Assembly: GCA_013204495.1 (NCBI GenBank)
Contig: JABMNQ010000083.1
Coordinates: 1-6,698 of the forward strand
Direction of reading: 5' to 3'
Length of the DNA stretch: 6,698 nt
DNA from: Candidatus Pelagibacter sp.
GTDB lineage: Bacteria > Pseudomonadota > Alphaproteobacteria > Pelagibacterales > Pelagibacteraceae
Positions within the stretch are counted from its first letter, which is position 1. Each line of letters opens with the position of its first letter. The translations under genes were made by a program, and so were the position numbers. Of the stretch, positions 4,649 to 6,698 are shown in pieces. Below the pieces are notes generated by a model. That model was given only the letters and a program-made list of their open reading frames with translations, did not search any database and had not been told where the DNA came from.

Positions 4649-5902
4649 ATGAAAAAATTGGAAGTCTTTGGAGCAGCAAGGCTCAAAGGAGAAATTAGAA
4701 TTTCAGGTTCTAAAAATGCATCGTTACCGATTCTTGCTGCAACTTTATTGTCAGATAAAAAAATATCTTTAACAAATCTTCCTAAGGTAAAAGATATTGA
4801 AACAATGATACTTTTGTTAAAGTCTTTAGGATCAACTATTGATGATAATAAAAAAATATTAACTATCAAAAACAACAAACAAACAAAAACTTTTGCAGCA
4901 TACAGTTTAGTTAAAACTATGAGAGCTGGAATATTAGTTTTAGGTCCTTTGCTGGCCAAATTTGGTAAAGCAAAAGTTTCATTACCTGGTGGTTGTGCGA
5001 TAGGTACAAGACCTGTCGATATTCATTTACAGGCTTTATCAAAACTTGGAGTAAAATATAAAATTATCCAAGGATATGTTCATGCTATTGCACCTAAAGG
5101 ATTAATTGGTGCAAATATAAAATTTCCTAAAGTGTCAGTAGGTGCTACAGAAAATTTAATTATAGCCTCATGTTTAGCTAAGGGTAAAACAACTTTATCA
5201 AATTGTGCCATTGAACCTGAGATTAAAGATCTAGTTAATTTTTTAATTAATATGGGCTGCAACATTAAATGGACTGCAAAAAGAACTATTAAGATTGATG
5301 GTGTACGAAATCTTAGAGAAATAAAATACCAAGTCATGCCAGACAGAATAGAGGCGGGAACGTACTTAATTGCTGCTGCCTTGACTGAAGGTAATTTAAA
5401 AATCATTGGCATCGATCCAAAAATTATTAGCACAGAAATTAATATTCTTAAAAAAGTGGGTGCAAAAATTGTTCAAAAGAAAAATGAAATATCAATTCAA
5501 GGAAGTAAAAAAATTAAAAATATAAACATTAAAACATCTCCTTACCCTGGATTTCCAACAGATTTACAAGCACAAATGATGGTTTTGTTGTGTAAGGCAA
5601 ATAAGAGATCTTATATTAGAGAGGAAATATTTGAGAATAGATTTATGCATGTTGCGGAATTAAATAGAATGGGTGCAGAAATTTCTATTCATGGAAATAA
5701 AGCAATAATTGAAGGGAACGTTAAATTTGAAGCAGCAGAATTAATGGCAACAGATTTAAGAGCATCTGTATCACTAATCCTTGCAGCACTTTCCGCCAAA
5801 GGAAAATCTATTATTAATAGAATATATCATCTCGATAGAGGATATGAGGATATAGAAAAAAAATTAAAAAAAGTAGGGGCTAAAATTAGGAGAATAAATT
5901 AA
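4649..5902 (+). CDS. murA: UDP-N-acetylglucosamine 1-carboxyvinyltransferase
   Basis: MurA transfers enolpyruvate from phosphoenolpyruvate to UDP-GlcNAc, the first committed step of peptidoglycan synthesis in the cytoplasm. The 417 residues match the family (E. coli 419). Visible active-site parts are SGSKNA (19-24) with Lys22, TMRAG (90-94) with Arg92, and the catalytic loop SLPGGCAIGTRPVDIHL (111-127) with Cys116. Further along are EAGTYLIAA (235-243), PGFPTDLQAQ (300-309) with the general-base Asp305, and DLRAS (369-373) with Arg371. Cys116 is the residue attacked by fosfomycin; enzymes with Asp here are resistant, so this one should be sensitive by that criterion. The first ATG gives the standard N-terminus. 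Its stop overlaps the next start (TAATG). Confidence 0.98.
   Translation: MKKLEVFGAARLKGEIRISGSKNASLPILAATLLSDKKISLTNLPKVKDIETMILLLKSLGSTIDDNKKILTIKNNKQTKTFAAYSLVKTMRAGILVLGPLLAKFGKAKVSLPGGCAIGTRPVDIHLQALSKLGVKYKIIQGYVHAIAPKGLIGANIKFPKVSVGATENLIIASCLAKGKTTLSNCAIEPEIKDLVNFLINMGCNIKWTAKRTIKIDGVRNLREIKYQVMPDRIEAGTYLIAAALTEGNLKIIGIDPKIISTEINILKKVGAKIVQKKNEISIQGSKKIKNINIKTSPYPGFPTDLQAQMMVLLCKANKRSYIREEIFENRFMHVAELNRMGAEISIHGNKAIIEGNVKFEAAELMATDLRASVSLILAALSAKGKSIINRIYHLDRGYEDIEKKLKKVGAKIRRIN
5888..5893 (+). promoter_or_regulatory. Shine-Dalgarno sequence for the DUF2948 gene, inside the end of murA
   Basis: AGGAGA at 5888-5893 lies within the last codons of murA, about nine bases before the ATG at 5902. 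It is the clearest ribosome binding site in the window; the other junctions have at best short A/G runs. It supports the chosen start and suggests that this gene can recruit ribosomes independently of the upstream overlap. Confidence 0.6.
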
Positions 5903-6297
5903 TGGATAAAAAATACCTATCTAAGATTATAGCTAACGATAATGAAGGTTTACAAATGATTTCAGCATGTTGCTCAGGAGCTGAAATTAAAGTTAGCGAT
6001 ATTAAATATCTTCCAAAAAGTAAGGTTTTTTTGTTATCTTTAAAGAGATCTAAGGTTGAAACAGAAGATGATGACAAAAAGGTTATTAGTATTTGTAAAT
6101 TTGAATTTGTAGATCAAGTTAAATCTAAAAATATAAAACAGGCCGACCTAGATCAAAAATTAGAATTAATTGGTATGGATTATTTAAAAAATAATGACAA
6201 TTATGAGATAAATTTAATTTTTACAAATAATGCATACATAACCTTATTGACTGAAATAATTGAAGTAACCTTAGATGATCAAAGTAAAGTTGATTAA
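5902..6297 (+). CDS. DUF2948 family protein
   Basis: A 131-residue soluble protein without signal peptide or membrane segment. Its pattern fits the alphaproteobacterial DUF2948 family, of unknown function: a start near NDNEGLQMISACCSGAEIKVSDIKYLP (12-38), a strand with SKVFLLSLKRS (40-50), a CKFEFVDQVKSKNI stretch (65-78), and LELIGMDY then a final strand pair near 104-126. Its position between murA and hisD is the one usually occupied by this family in Alphaproteobacteria, which strengthens the call. It has a Cys-Cys pair at 23-24, where I remember relatives having other residues. Its ATG overlaps the murA stop and its stop overlaps the hisD start, so all three are likely made from one mRNA. 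No catalytic motif is visible; the reason for the conserved linkage is unknown. Confidence 0.82.
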   Translation: MDKKYLSKIIANDNEGLQMISACCSGAEIKVSDIKYLPKSKVFLLSLKRSKVETEDDDKKVISICKFEFVDQVKSKNIKQADLDQKLELIGMDYLKNNDNYEINLIFTNNAYITLLTEIIEVTLDDQSKVD

Positions 6298-6698
6298 TGA
6301 TTAAAATATTAGACAGTAAAATAAAAAATTTTGATGCAACTTTAGATAAACTGTTATCTAAAAGAAAAAATAAAGTTCAACTTAACTCAGTTTCAGTTAC
6401 TAAAATTATCAAAGATATTAAGAAAAATGGTGATAAAGCTGTTTTAAAATACGAGAAAAGATTTAATAAAAATAACATTATAATCCCAAGCTCTAAACAA
6501 ATAGCTAAATCTATAAAATCTTTAGATAAAAAAGTTAAAAAAGCAATCGACCTTGCTTATAATAGAATTTATAAATTTCATTCATTACAAAAATTTAAAA
6601 ACATTTCGTATACAGATAAATTACAAAATAAGTTGGAATATAAGTATGTCCCAATTGAATCGGTTGCAATTTATGTACCTGGTTCAACGGCTTCATAC
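6297..6698 (+). CDS. hisD: Histidinol dehydrogenase, N-terminal part (cut by window edge)
   Basis: HisD oxidises L-histidinol to L-histidine in two NAD-dependent steps, the end of histidine synthesis; it is a zinc enzyme acting as a dimer. The frame is open for 134 codons to the window edge; full proteins have about 430 residues. The N-terminus shows the family layout: a helical region with DIKKNGDKAVLKYEKRF (40-56), then KAIDLAYNRIYKFHSLQK (84-101), then KYVPIESVAIYVPGSTASY (116-134). The last segment matches the HisD nucleotide-site signature YVPGGTA, but with Ser130 in place of the second glycine. The zinc ligands and catalytic residues lie beyond the edge. The start overlaps the DUF2948 stop in a TAATG; no strong Shine-Dalgarno sequence is present. 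The gene is lysine- and isoleucine-rich like the rest of the window. Confidence 0.9.
   Translation, partial: MIKILDSKIKNFDATLDKLLSKRKNKVQLNSVSVTKIIKDIKKNGDKAVLKYEKRFNKNNIIIPSSKQIAKSIKSLDKKVKKAIDLAYNRIYKFHSLQKFKNISYTDKLQNKLEYKYVPIESVAIYVPGSTASY

Noticed and set aside
4480..4959. 159-codon open frame on the minus strand, antisense to dcd and murA
   Set aside because: Both opposite genes are clearly real with intact motifs. The frame has no recognisable motif and is a by-product of their codon use.
5080..5433. 117-codon minus-strand frame inside murA
   Set aside because: It lies wholly antisense to a complete and motif-rich murA; no family pattern, promoter or start signal supports it.

Overview
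The window is a compact, strongly AT-rich, gene-dense bacterial chromosome segment. Its proteins are rich in Lys, Ile and Asn, and genes abut or overlap by one base. The gene content and order are typical of Alphaproteobacteria: rpmH-rnpA-yidD-yidC-argB on one side and murA-DUF2948-hisD on the other. Together with the base composition and the tiny spacers, this points to the streamlined marine SAR11 clade (Pelagibacterales). The lineage is an inference from memory of such genomes, not from a search.

Left block (1-2724, minus strand): rpmH (ribosomal protein bL34), rnpA (RNase P protein), yidD, yidC (membrane insertase) and the first 92 codons of argB (N-acetylglutamate kinase), which runs off the left edge. 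All read leftward from one promoter region at about 2757-2785. The -35 and -10 boxes there are 17 bases apart and are followed by a GC-rich discriminator, as in growth-rate-controlled promoters. The yidC stop codon directly touches the argB start codon, so there is no room for engB (yihA), the gene often found between them in Alphaproteobacteria.

Middle (2725-3703): a divergent intergenic region of 92 bases, a TVP38/TMEM64 (VTT domain) membrane protein gene on the plus strand, and a convergent tRNA-Thr(GGT) gene only two bases beyond it. The tRNA has an unusual but apparently compensated tertiary core, with A19-U56 in place of G19-C56. A 90-base spacer follows, with a perfect 8-base inverted repeat just upstream of the right-hand block.

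Right block (3704-6698, plus strand): a six-gene, probably single transcription unit. It holds an unrecognised 94-residue lysine/arginine-rich protein, a 33-residue very basic peptide, dcd (dCTP deaminase), murA (first committed step of peptidoglycan synthesis), a DUF2948-family protein and the first 134 codons of hisD (histidinol dehydrogenase). Four of the five junctions are one-base TAATG overlaps and the fifth is a two-base gap, so translational coupling is likely.

Most of the window is ordinary housekeeping DNA. I found no mobile element, CRISPR array, toxin-antitoxin pair or defence system. The items most worth a second look are the tRNA-Thr core, the two small proteins ahead of dcd, the missing engB, and the inverted repeat over the candidate promoter.
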